Assembly (NCBI GenBank): GCA_001953115.1
Contig: LSSL01004423.1
Span: 1-42,471 of the forward strand
Direction of reading: 5' to 3'
Source: Smittium mucronatum
Taxonomy: Eukaryota; Kickxellomycota; Harpellomycetes; Harpellales; Legeriomycetaceae
Length of the DNA: 42,471 nt
Shown here: positions 10,701-21,251 of the stretch, piece after piece
Numbering within the stretch: position 1 is the first letter of the stretch
Layout: the number at the start of each line of letters is the position of its first letter
The notes under the pieces: model-generated
Database searches by the model: none
Told to the model about the DNA's origin: nothing
The model's input: only the letters and a program-made list of their open reading frames with translations
Translations under genes and position numbers: made by a program

Positions 10701-13018
10701 CCAAAGCTGCTATGGGAAGAAAGAGAATATGAGTAGAGAGGTGAGTACCTATTATCTCCAGAAAGCTCATAATTGAACTCGGTCATAATTGGCTGAAGGA
10801 CTATATTTTTTTTTGAGAATTTCGAAACATTTTCAGGCTCTAATGTATAATTGTTATTTGGACCGTTTAAAGTATAAGAAGCGTGTAAATCGACCGGAGA
10901 ATTTCCATGTTTTTCCTTGCTTAATTTTATGGTCATTTGAGGATCGTCAGGCGAAGCGTTTTGAACCTCGTTTTTAGAGATGCTACTGGTAGCAGGTCTT
11001 TTGATAATACTAATCCTTTTAGTAGTTCTATTTTTCTTTGAATAAGAATCATTATAAATATCAGAGACTTGAGCATCTATGTGGTGAAATGAATTGCCGT
11101 TAGTTAAAATAGAGGGAGACCTGGGCGATAATCCTTCATCATTTGCTTTTAACTTTCTAGAATCGTTTACACTTTCTAGGGCGATAATGGGTTTGGTTAA
11201 GTCCAGATGAAGAGGGTAAATATTTTGGGATCTAATTGTAGCTAAACTCATATTTGGCAGGATTTTATAAAGTGGCTTTTTAAGAATACGAGGATTTTTC
11301 TTTCTATTTAGCCACTTTGAAGCTTTTTTGCTCGGATTTGGTTTTCTTTTATTTAAACATTTATTCTTGCTAATACATTTAAAGGATGGACCAGCTGCAG
11401 ACCTTTTAAAATGATTGATTCCAGAAAGTCTTCCAAATTGAGAAGTGTTGTAACTATTAGAAACAAGAGTAGTAGAGCGAAACCTTCCAGAGCCACAACT
11501 GAACATGGAAGATGCATTAGATTCCATAGTCTTTTTTCGGTTGTAGTTGATACTGAAATGTTTGGTTTTAGGCCTCTTTGGAATTCCGAATAGATCCAAA
11601 TAAGAATTATTAAGAGGAAGAAATGATCGAGTAAACCCATCATGCTTGTTAGTTATTTGAGAGTGCCTAAGCAATCTTGGAGAGAAGCTTCCAGGTCTAG
11701 ATTTTCCTTTAAAGATATCCTGATTTTGATAATCAGTAGAAATGAATGAGCGGTGTAAGTTTTGGTGATATCCAGGTCCTTTTAAGTCCATGGGTTTGTT
11801 TTTAAACACATAACCCAAAAGTATTTGAACTTTCTTTTCAAGAGATTTGATTTTGTTTATATAGTTGGCCTCCAATAAATCCAATTTAGTTTTGTTTTGT
11901 GATTTAAGCGATTCGTAGTCAGAATTTGATTTTTCTAATAGTTTTTTAGTCTCCATTAATTCGGAAAATAGCGAAGAGTGGTCTTGATTTTTCGGATATT
12001 TCTGAACGGGATAATCCGCATTCCCAGAATTAAAGTTAAAACCATCGTTGATATCTAAAGGTAATAGAACCAAGATAAAATGTGTTATAAATACATATTT
12101 ATAGTTCAAACGTATCCAAATACATTTTTTAGAAATGCGAAGAAATGAGGATATCTTGAAAATATATTGAAACTAGAAAAACAAATTATAGAATACCATT
12201 TTGGCTAAACTGGAAGTCATCGGCTTGGTATTCGGGATTTAAATTCAAAACCGATTCTTGAACTTTCTGTAAGATAAAAATTTCATTGCTTATATGGTCG
12301 TTCTTTAAGGATGGATCGTTTATTCTAATAGGGGGGTTTTCCCATGTATCAGATTTAAAATCAAATTCTGTAGGAGATAATTTATGGGCAAGAACAGGCT
12401 TTGAATTTTTATATTGAAACTCTAGTGAATCCCTGAGGACGGATATCTGATGTTGGAAAATTTTATTTCTAATAGAGATCGAACGTACTAGCTTTTTTCT
12501 TAACCCATTTTCCAAGTGGGAAAGAAGAATTATTTGTGAAGCCTTGGCTTCATTTGCAAGCTCACTTGGAGAAAGTTTTCCAGCACCGTTATCGAGATTT
12601 AAATTTAGCTTTAACCGCATGTCACTGACTTTTTGAGTTAAATGTTTTACTTCATGGTCAGTTCTTTGGAAATCCTGAAGATAAGGATCGAAAAAAAAGA
12701 GAGAGAGTTTGATTATAAATTAAATTAAGAAACTGACAAAGTGTATAATGAACTAACCTTTTCTAAAATTTCCTCCTCGCTACTACTTAAAATGCAATTT
12801 TGGGACGATTCAGACAACAACTTTTTGATAACGGGAGATATTTCGCTATTGGCAAAGTTCGAATAACTATTTATTTGACTAGAAGACTGTTCATTTTCGA
12901 AAATACGACTTTTGGTAGAGTTTATTCTTGGGAAGGCGTTGCGATTTTCTATGAACTTTGAGCCAAGATCAAAATGACTTTTGTTAACCTTCAGATTATA
13001 CGGATCATAGTTATTCAT
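7709..13018 (-). CDS. Six-exon gene for a 1,539-residue Ser/Asn-rich coiled-coil protein of unknown function
   Basis: Exons on the minus strand: 13018-12758, 12674-12197, 12054-10666, 10396-10355, 10242-10183 and 10098-7709. The introns (83, 142, 269, 112 and 84 bases) all start GT and end AG, with donors gttagt, gtattc, gtatag, gtaaaa and gtatga and acceptors ending cag or tag. Exon lengths total 4,620 bases, exactly 1,540 codons with the TAA stop, and every junction keeps frame, which strongly supports the model. The protein is rich in Ser, Asn, Lys and Asp/Glu and looks mostly disordered. Likely coiled coils lie at residues ~78-115 and ~274-326. A dense basic cluster at ~482-506 (NKRKPNPSKK...NRKKNPRILKK) resembles a bipartite nuclear localisation signal, and the C-terminus is basic (KSGFKICVQKLKNK). 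There is no signal peptide, membrane span or recognisable catalytic domain. A nuclear scaffold or cytoskeletal adaptor is possible, but the function is unknown. The start is the first ATG of the open exon 1. Confidence 0.85.
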
Positions 13019-13324
13019 TTTTGTGATCTGATGTTAGAATAAATAGGGAAGATTGTGAAAATATTTCTGGTTCACTATGCAAAAAATGAACATCGAATAT
13101 ATACAATTAATAAAGGATCGCTGTTGCTATGTGTTGATGTTTCTGTTTTAATTAAAAAAAGACACCAGATGAACAATAAAGAAAATGTGGAAGTAAATAT
13201 ATGATCATAAATAAAAAGAATGAAGTGATTTGAAACTAAGATCGAACTGGAGTAATTTAATTAGACACCTAAATACAGATATAGCAACATTTTAAGTCGC
13301 AAACCCACAATATATACTCCTTTT
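13019..13324 (-). promoter_or_regulatory. Upstream region of the spliced gene, with a possible 5'-UTR 3' splice site
   Basis: Read on the minus strand, ctaacatcag ends about 10 bases before the start ATG at 13018. It combines a branch-point-like ctaac with a CAG acceptor, so a 5'-UTR intron, or a small upstream coding exon, is possible. No frame here gives an obvious upstream coding exon. The same interval separates this gene from decayed coding sequence on the other strand, so it may once have been a shared divergent promoter. Confidence 0.3.
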
Positions 13325-13816
13325 AGTTATATTGATAGATTTTGCATTGGTCCTGATTTAGAGCCTTATTATAAAAATCCTTGGGGACGTTGTTTTCCAG
13401 CAATGCTATGAATAAACCAAGAGGCGAATTATTCAGGATCTAACTTCATTTCCAGATTTGGGATTTGATATATTGATCTGGTAATGCTTTACCGAATGGC
13501 TGTACTTTCATCACTAACTGGGAAAGCGCAACAAGGTTTGACAAAAAATCATTGGACTACCATATTTACAGAGATTTGAAACCAATTTCAGACTTCATAT
13601 TTTATCCAATAGATATATACGACGATTTTCAATTTGAGTTCAATAAGCTAGTGGACGAAGAGGTATGAATTAACCAATAGTAGCATATCGTTTGCCAGCA
13701 TCGCTAAAAAAACCCAATTTTATGCGTGATTCAGAAAGCAATCTGTATTTGAATCGGGAAAGGTTTCTATTTATGAAAAATTAATTCATGGAGATAACAG
13801 CCAAATTAAAGTTTAA
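13325..13816 (+). pseudogene. Decayed coding sequence, first part of a fossil gene
   Basis: Three protein-like pieces follow one another. The first, in the frame at 13325, reads IDRFCIGPDLEPYYKNPWGR, then a TGA at about 13408, then NQEANYSGSNFISRFG. After a shift near 13460-13480, NALPNGCTFITNWESATRFD leads through HIYRDLKPISDFIFYPIDIY to KLVDEEV at about 13666. After a short gap, KQSVFESGKVSIYEKL and IHGDNSQIKV end at the TAA at 13814. The gap at 13663-13698 begins gtatga and ends gccag and could be a remnant of a very short intron. Composition is higher in G+C than the flanks. The in-frame stop, frameshift and no start codon indicate a pseudogene. I do not recognise the family. Confidence 0.6.
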
Positions 13817-14699
13817 ATCTATGTATGCATTTGAAGGTTATGTTTTATAAAATCCGTAGTTCCTATTAATAATATGATGTCACTGAATGGTAAATTTTAT
13901 GCTGATAGATTGCATTTTTATTTCTCCAAATAGCATTTTCATAATCTCTCCAGACTATTGGGATTGTTTCCATCAATTTTATTTTTGAAAGTATAATTTT
14001 TCATGGCAAATAAAAGATTCGCATCTGATTATTCTTTCTGTTCTAAATAAATTGAATCCATCCAAAATTAATCCGTGGGCATTTTTTTCCTATTTAATCC
14101 ATCAGTAAATGTATATTCTCTTTGTCACATCTAAATACATGTGGATATCATATACATTGACCGATTTAGCTTGACGCCCATATCAAGTAAAGGCTTTTAT
14201 AAAAAAAATCAAATAATTTATCCACACAAATAGCATATTTGCATAATTTATAAATATAAAGATTAAAAAATAAAATATCTAAACGCATTTAGGATATCCA
14301 TGTAAATGCATAGTCACTAAATGGACTACACGCATATTTTTTTGCGTACTAGCAGAATTTCTTTTACATAATTTATACCTTTATACTAGTAAAAAATTTC
14401 GTAATTTTCACGAGGGAGTGTCCAAATATTTTCTTAAAAGAATTGTCGCAGAGATCAGTGGTAACTGATTTTCATTTTTTTAACTGCTCTCCTTCTCCAC
14501 CCTCCTACTGCGAGAAAATAGACTCGTTTGAAACTGAAAAAAATTAAATAATTGTGTGATATTGTAGCCCTGTGTGAATTTTGGTTGTGGATATTAGTTA
14601 TTTATAGCAATAAGATCAAAATATCCGAAATTATATTCAAAGATATTTACCTGTAATCGTCCAATTTGTTCCTTATAAATTCTCATCACATAGATTTAG
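13817..14699. other. Stretch without a readable gene inside the fossil locus
   Basis: Short protein-like phrases occur (for example SPDYWDCFHQFYF near 13950-13990) but no frame holds for long. It is probably a mix of worn intron and exon sequence between the two clearer fossil blocks. Confidence 0.35.
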
Positions 14700-17139
14700 C
14701 AGCTTGCCTCCATCCATTCTCTATTGGCTTTTATCCATCATTCAAACTTTTCAGAAAAGACTGAATTTGGAAGCAATGGAAATTCGTGTAATTTAAGCCC
14801 AATGGCCTAAACCACTGAGTTACTTATGGTGTTCTTACTGGTGGCAACGAAATTATATCAGTTTAATATCCCAGCAACCAATAGTATTGGCAATTTTGGT
14901 GAGAAAAGATAGAAAAATAAAAAGTATTTCTATACGACAATCTTACATCATTACTTGCTATTTTTGAGTTTCATTTTATTCAGAATCTATTTTTATTGAT
15001 GAGGGTATTTACCAATAAACAATTAGATATTGTCAAGACCCTTAAAAGAGAAGTCCCGCTATTTTCCGACCTTAATAAAGAAATTGGAATTTCTATCTCG
15101 AACTATATGGGAGATTCTCTTTGAGAGCGGAAACTTTCCTACTAAGTTTTTACTGCTTTCCTAATTTGGAAATATGGTGCTAATATAAAAATTAGAGTTA
15201 TTAGGTAATTTAAAATAAGAATTTTAGAGGCTGATTCTCTACTGGTAAAGTGCTGTAATTTATTAGAGCCAGTATTATTTTCTATTTCTATTGGTCTGGT
15301 TTTGATTAAATTTTATTTGGTCAATGGTTTTTATAGTAAAAAAAACTCTGGTCTTGAAAAGAATCTCCCATATTTCGAAATAACAATTATCGCGTCATAT
15401 CGCGAGAATGTATTTGGTTAGATGGCTGATTCTTTAGCTCAATAGATATTTTTGTTATAAAAGAATTTCACTCCATTTTTAGCAAAAATCTTGATTTATA
15501 ATAAGCTGTCTTTTATTCGCTTAAAACAGCAAGTATGGCAAAAAATAGTTGAGAGATATCCAAATAAGCAAATTTATCGCAATTTCGAAAATTGCGCCCA
15601 ATTATTAAGCCAACCATATTTTTTAAAAAAAGAAGCCTATAAAACTAATGGAAAAAAAACTGATCTATCAACTAATCTACCGCATATACTTAGCTTTCTC
15701 AGTATAGGGGATAAAAATATTTTCTTTTTTCTGATTAGAATAACAGCATACCAGAAAAGTTGGCTAAACTCTAGAGTATAAGGAACTGCATCTTAGCCTA
15801 CTCCAAGTTACATGCTATAAATAGAATAAGTGAATTCTTTAATTTTATTGGTTCTTTTGGGATAAGATAGCATTATCTATTTTAGATGTAGACGTTTCAA
15901 ATCAAAGGTCTTATTTCAATATTGAAAACTTTTCTAATTCGAGCGTTTTTTCAACATTCCGAGGAAAAAAAAAATACTATTTTTTTCAGCTTTAAAAATT
16001 CACCTTAGAGGCTTAACTATGGCAACTTGCCCCCTTAAAGTTCAGAAAGCTTTATCGAGCAAGAATGATATTAACTATCATGGAATTCTTTTCAACCCGG
16101 TATATTTATAACCAATAAGTATTCATTTCCTTTTCCTATAAAAAAAGAGGGGCTACAACACCATTTACCCATCTAAAAGCGGGTTTTCATGTAAACAACA
16201 CGAAAACCTAAAAAGTCAATTTATTTTGTCGCTAAAATGTCATTACCAATAACTTGAAAGTATTTGCTGCTTTCATCCCACCTCTAAAATGGAATATGGT
16301 AATTATGTAATTTAGAGTGACTTGTTGGAGCGGAATTCAGTTTTTTTTTTATCATGATCGAATTATGCTTCAGTTAGTTTTCTTTTTGTTGCAGCTCAGT
16401 TAGGAAAGAGAAAATTACCCTATTTAATTTATTTACGATTAAAATAATGGTTCTACAAAGTCTGTATCTTACGCCATATAAACAAATAAAAGCCTAATTA
16501 AAGCATAGCCAAATTTCACATAGCAATAATTTGCATATTTTCACTCGCATCAAATGCATTTTGGAAATAATACCTATTTTATAAAAATTTAATAGAACAT
16601 ACGCCATCTACTGCCACTAAAAATACTCTTGATGCCTCTTTTAAAAATGAAATTAGAAAACGGTTAACATTGCATAATTATTGTAATCATACCATATGGC
16701 TCATTAAGAACAATCTTCACCGACAACTATTTTCATTCATTTTTTTTGCACAAATAATCACAATTTATGAGCAGTTAATTGATTCTAAATATAATCACCT
16801 GCTAAATTAATTATTTACATAGAATTTATTAATTCTCTTGATCCATCCAATACAACTATCATTTCTCATATTGCATATCATTAGGGGTCTTAATCTTTCC
16901 TCCTAAAACTGCTACTAAAATTAATAAAAAATGCCATTTTTTTACTCTGAGAAGAATCCCGATTTTCTTTATTAATTACATATGATTCTTGAAAAACTCT
17001 AAATTTGAAAAAAATTATCATTATAGGAATTATCGCCTTAGTGCCTGCTCAGCTGTTTTTATTAGACGCCAATGCTACTGAGCTTCTAAAAACTACCACG
17101 GCCTTCTTTTATTGCAATAAAAACGGTTCTTGATAAATT
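14700..17139 (+). pseudogene. Large decayed, once intron-containing gene of unknown family
   Basis: Successive blocks read as protein on +. At 14700-14898 LAFIHHSNFSEKTEFGSN, one TAA, then TTELLMVFLLVATKLYQFNI. At 14984-15016 ESIFIDEGIY. From 15008 to 15781, in one frame with six stops, TNKQLDIVKTLKREVPLFSD, FYSKKNSGLEKNLPYFEI and a final 96-codon open run with RLKQQVWQKIVERYPNKQ. From 15861 to ~16570, in one frame with about ten stops, LSILDVDVSNQRSYFNIENF. From 16571 to 16809, 79 codons without a stop, including FFAQIITIYEQLIDSKYN. At 17008-17136 a hydrophobic stretch and then LLDANATELLKTT. Random DNA this rich in A+T should hold roughly twice as many stops. Several indels break it and no start codon survives. 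The family is not recognised, and it may be one gene with 13325-13816 or more than one. Confidence 0.55.
14899..14983 (+). other. Relic spliceosomal intron within the fossil gene
   Basis: The block ends ...NSIGNF plus one base, followed by GTGAGA at 14899. A pyrimidine-rich end ...cattttattcag lies at 14971-14983. Splicing gives G+AA, so the frame runs on as ESIFIDEGIY. The length of 85 bases equals that of the short introns (83 and 84) of the intact gene next to it. This shows that the dead locus was a nuclear spliced gene rather than a retroelement or a processed copy. Confidence 0.5.
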
Positions 17140-19066
17140 GACTTGATTCATAACTTATTATGATGATTATTATTGATTGGTGAACTCCATGCCTCCCTTC
17201 TCTGATTTGCAATTTTAAATTGCTACGTTCATTGTATATATGGAAATTTAGAAAAATTCAAATTACCTAAGAACCCTGTTAATTTAATCAGGAAACTCAT
17301 CTCAAACAACATATACATATTTCATAAAATAAATGTATTGGTAATAAATCTTGAAAATTCTGTGTATATAAATAATCTTTAATATATTTGGAATTAAGAA
17401 CAAGGTTTATTCCACTATATTCATGAGGATTTATTTGATTTCCCAAACATTGAATTAAATATAAACAACAAAAATATTTGAACTTGTCCTGATAATTTGA
17501 TTTAAATTATCTATAATTAGAGTTTTGAAATTTTAATTTTAAAAGATACATTTATTTTTCTAAATAGATGCTTCTTTGTTAAATATAGCTGATATTATGC
17601 TGAAAATGATTTTCAATAAATATATATCAATGCCCCGAAGAAAAAAGAACGCTAATAAACGAATAATAATAATTTTGCTGTATGGGTATCATATGAACCA
17701 TTTGGTATTTTAATTTACTCGGTGTTTCTTTTTATTTGTGTTTTTTTTGCAGGCTTTTTTAATGAAAACCGTCACAAAAAAGCTAAAAGGTAAATTTTAT
17801 TTTTAATACTATCCTCATTAAAGAATTTTTGCTTTACCTTCTCTCTTCCATTCTTTAAATTTATTGTATCTTAGTTATATCTTTCGATTTTCAATTCAAA
17901 GTATCCCTTTCATAATCCATTCATAGCTATAATACACTCATATTTACGTGGGTAGGATTTATTCTACAAAATAAAATAAAAAAATCATAAAGATTGTAAA
18001 CAAAAATATTAATTAAATGTTTGAGTTTTAAATTACGTTTAGTTCAGAATAAACAATATAAATATTGAATTTAAATATTGTTGTATTTATATATATATAA
18101 TAAATAAAAATATTGGGTTTTTGTTTATTAGAATTTTTATTTTTAAAAATATATATCTAGAAATTAATGGGAAAACAAAATTCTAGATGCAAAAAAAAAA
18201 AAGATCAAATTTATCATCTTATTTATTTTTTTAATTGATATTTTTAAAAAAAATAGGTATTAAAATTTTAAATAAATTTATTTCTATTTTTTATTTCGTT
18301 ATTTTCTTTTATAAATAGAAAAGTAGATTTATTTTCATTTTTTTATTAGGAAAAAAACTCATTAAAGTTAATTTCTTTAAACTTGTGTATGTATTTATAA
18401 TATAAATACAAATATATACAGTAGCTTTTTTTAACAAAAAAGTGTTGAATTTGAAAATTTCATATTTTTTTGTATTCAATTATTATAATTTCAATAAATA
18501 TTTCTTACTAATCTGGTATTTACATTTGAATTAAGAAAATTTTCAGCTGCTAATAAAAAAAACGCAAATTTTATCATTTTTGAAACTTTTATTTTTCAAT
18601 TAAAATATGATACTCGATCCTCTTATTTTATTAAAATTTGGCCCAATTAAATTCGACGGATTTTTTTTCAATTATATCGCCTCTAGTATGACTGTGGAGC
18701 TTTTTTTATGATGATATTGAAATATTAGTCTAATTAAAAATAACAATAAAATTGATCTTGGAAATTTTTGAGAAGCATATTATAAGTTCTCAAATATCTT
18801 TGGAATTAATTCATCACATATAAAATAGTGAAATCTAGTTTCAAAAGATCAAAAATCCCTTCATTATCGGTTCAAATATTGAATATATAAAAAGCAATAT
18901 ATTTGAATTTTCTCTGAAAATTTTATTCACTAACTAATTAATTTATGACATTTAATATTTTTTTACACTGAGTATATTTTCAATGTATAGTCATATTCAT
19001 CCAATAAATTAAGATATAATTACCAAATTATGGTCCGCCTACTATCAGATACTATGATATCGAGTA
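17140..19066. other. A+T-rich stretch, possible orphan mini-exon at 17753-17789
   Basis: No long frame. The notable item is at 17753-17789: a pyrimidine-rich tract ending ttttttttgcag precedes 37 bases, which are followed by GTAAAT. In one frame the 37 bases encode FFNENRHKKAK. This looks like a small exon, but no partner exons were found, so it may be a leftover of the fossil gene upstream. A 34-codon ATG frame at 18607 is too short to support as a gene. Confidence 0.35.
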
Positions 19067-19081
19067 TTGATTGGATTCAGT

Positions 19082-19249
19082 ATGACGCTCGAATTATTCG
19101 AGTATAAATTTATTAAAAAACCGAGCTTATTTTTAATGCCGTCAAATTATCATCCATTGAAAGATCCGGATAAAAGAAAGTGGTATAATATTCTTTATAA
19201 GAAAAACAAATTTCCGCTGAGCCTCCTTATTAAAAGAAACCTAAATTAA
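19082..19249 (+). CDS. Doubtful small open frame or exon, 55 codons
   Basis: ATG at 19082 opens a frame ending at the TAA at 19247-19249, with PSNYHPLKDPDKRKWYNIL in the middle. The mix of residues is less A+T-driven than in most random frames here. The ATG is directly preceded by ttggattcag, which could be a 3' splice site, in which case this would be a last exon rather than a whole gene. No signal peptide or known motif. It may equally be a gene fragment. Confidence 0.25.
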   Translation: MTLELFEYKFIKKPSLFLMPSNYHPLKDPDKRKWYNILYKKNKFPLSLLIKRNLN

Positions 19250-20280
19250 AAAAATTAATATCATATCCAATTAAGTGTATCAAAAACACACATATTAACT
19301 TTGGCTATTGGGTGTGCAAATAAATTGAAATTTTTCTTAGAAATTTCTTATATTATTAAAATACATAAAAAAGGTAATTATAAGAAATAGAATATATGTC
19401 GAAGAACCTCTAACCAAAAAAATCTTAAAAAAATAAGTTACATTAAAATCCAGATTTTGCACTCAGATCCGAATCAACGCTCCAATAAATCGTGAAATTC
19501 CGAATATGGATCTTTAATCTCTAGTTACCAGATAAAATCAAATATCATTTTATTTAGTCTGGTTAATAAAGCAAAAAATTATTGATTTATTTGATATTAC
19601 CTAAAGTCCTAATCAAATAATATCTTTTTAAATTAAAAAAATGGTAAAAAAAAATCGGAATGAGACTACCAATGGATTCGCACCCATTTTTATTCAATAT
19701 GAAGTAAATAAATAAACAATTTCATTATCAGCAGGTAATAATTATTAATGATTTTTTAAATAAAAAAAGCGACATAGAGGAGTTGGATATATATATATTT
19801 TAATTTGTTTTATATAACTTTTTAATGATTTAAAAATAATTTTATATTAAAAAGACAAACTTTTTTTGGACTGGGGTTTCGAACACAATTTTATTTATTT
19901 CTAATTTATAATTCAAATCTAAAAAACATGCCAACACCAGCTTAGTTTCGTATTGACTCCTGCGTGTTCTGAAAATTTAAGCTGCAAATTCCGGGGTATA
20001 AAATAACTCATCTGGTCTGCAAATAAAAATTTATGTCGTTGAAAATATAGAGTAATTTTGTGATGAAATATTTGCCCTTTTAATTTCAATTTTAATTTTT
20101 TACCGTTTTAAAAATTTTCAAATTAGTTACATTCGAAAAAAAATAGCTTGATTTCCTATTTTAGTAATTTTTTTCATAAATATTTAAATTTTCGCATGAT
20201 TTTTTTATTTAGATATTTTTATTGTATTTGATATTTACTTCCATGTTGTTTCAGTACGGTTTATCGTTATTTTATTATAT
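19250..20280. other. A+T-rich spacer without a readable gene
   Basis: Short open runs only. A slightly less A+T-rich patch at 19920-20030 holds no frame long enough to interpret. Confidence 0.4.
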
Positions 20281-20540
20281 ATGTGGATTTGATAAGTTTC
20301 TGTAATGAAAAATTACACCGATCCTCCATTAATGAATATAAGGAATGTCGGAAGGGTATAAAATACAAAATCTTCTAAGATCCAATATTTTACGGGAACA
20401 TAAAGGTGATAAATCTAAATAGGAACTATTTCCCACATGTATGCCGAAAAATATTTTCAAAATTATTATTACACTACATAACTTTCCTTAGCAGCTTAAC
20501 TTTCTGTTTTATTAAAAAAAAAAAATTCAATTCTTGCATT
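20281..20540 (+). pseudogene. Open stretch with one stop, possibly a decayed coding fragment
   Basis: The frame that reads DLISFCNEKLHRSSINEYKE is open for almost 90 codons with a single TAA at about 20380, continuing as GNIKVINLNRNYFPHVCRKI and running into Lys-rich sequence. No start codon fits and no domain is recognised. Four Cys and two His are scattered through it without a standard zinc-finger spacing. It lies about 160 bases upstream of repeat copy B. Confidence 0.25.
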
Positions 20541-20700
20541 TGATCCTTAATAACTATAATTTATAAAGTGAAAATAAATATTCAAAAATAAAATCCATTT
20601 ATAAATTTTCAATAAACTATTTTTCCATAAGTTTGAAATGCCTTGAAGTGATTTTGGTGTTAAAAGTTTAATTTTAAAATTAAAATAAACTATTATCTTA

Positions 20701-21251
20701 CACAGCGGTGTACTATTCATGGTTGGGAGTAGTGGAGACAGCGCACAGCTATTCGGAGGACAGCGATTCCAGGGGAAGATCATCTCGAAACAGGAGGAGC
20801 AGATCGTTTAGCACAGCTGACACATAATCTAATACAAAAGTCCAGTGCTCAGCAGCCAGACGGATCTCAGCGTCTAACAGCTATTTGTAGGAAAACTATG
20901 CCGATCAATTCCACGTTTGGTTAGGGGCCTAATTTTATTAATTCTGTTTAATTTGGGCTTTGAATAGAAGCTGATTGGCTTTAGTTAACTATTTTTCATT
21001 GACAAAGAGCCTAATTCTTCACTGAACGTAACCTCAGTAATCCAGCCTACCTGAAGCAATGCCAGGGGGAGGGGGTCTTTCGGTTGGTAGATTGAACCCT
21101 TTTACAGTAGGTATGTAGCCTATAGTCCGGCAGAGGAGTTTATTGTAGTTAGGGTAATAGTCTTTTCTATACGAATTTTTCTTTTTTTCATATTTTTTAG
21201 TATAGTTTATAATGAAGTTATCTTACAATAAAATTACGTGATAAAAAAAAA
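20701..21251 (+). repeat. Dispersed ~540-bp retroelement-like repeat, copy B
   Basis: Same element and orientation as at 6893-7441, starting at the same cacagcg and ending with acgtgat plus a run of nine A (21243-21251). Two blocks are perfectly kept between the copies: about 37 bases starting at cagacggatctcagcg (20858) and about 44 bases starting at atcaattccacgtttgg. The 5' half is over 90 % identical and the 3' third is more diverged. The flanks of the two copies are unrelated, so both ends are real element ends or shared truncation points. No clear target-site duplication is seen around this copy. Confidence 0.8.

Noticed and set aside
11353..11643. 96-codon frame on the minus strand with a hydrophobic start, and its plus-strand partner at 11411
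   Set aside because: Both are out-of-frame shadows of exon 3.
12055..12109. ATG at 12109 opening a frame with a hydrophobic N-terminus (YVFITHFILVLLPL), as if a secreted or anchored protein started there
   Set aside because: These bases are the end of intron 2. Splicing from 12197 to 12054 rebuilds the Asp codon and continues the upstream frame exactly, so the signal-like peptide is translated intron.
14745..14830. On the minus strand, a tRNA-Leu/Ser-like phrase (aactcagtggtttaggccattgggcttaaat)
   Set aside because: No acceptor stem or anticodon stem pairs, the B-box-like sequence is poor, and the plus strand of the same bases is part of a coding-like block.
15105..15374. 14-base inverted repeat (atatgggagattct and its complement) about 240 bases apart
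   Set aside because: It lies inside the fossil gene, no element boundaries or duplications flank it, and matches of this length are expected by chance in DNA this biased.
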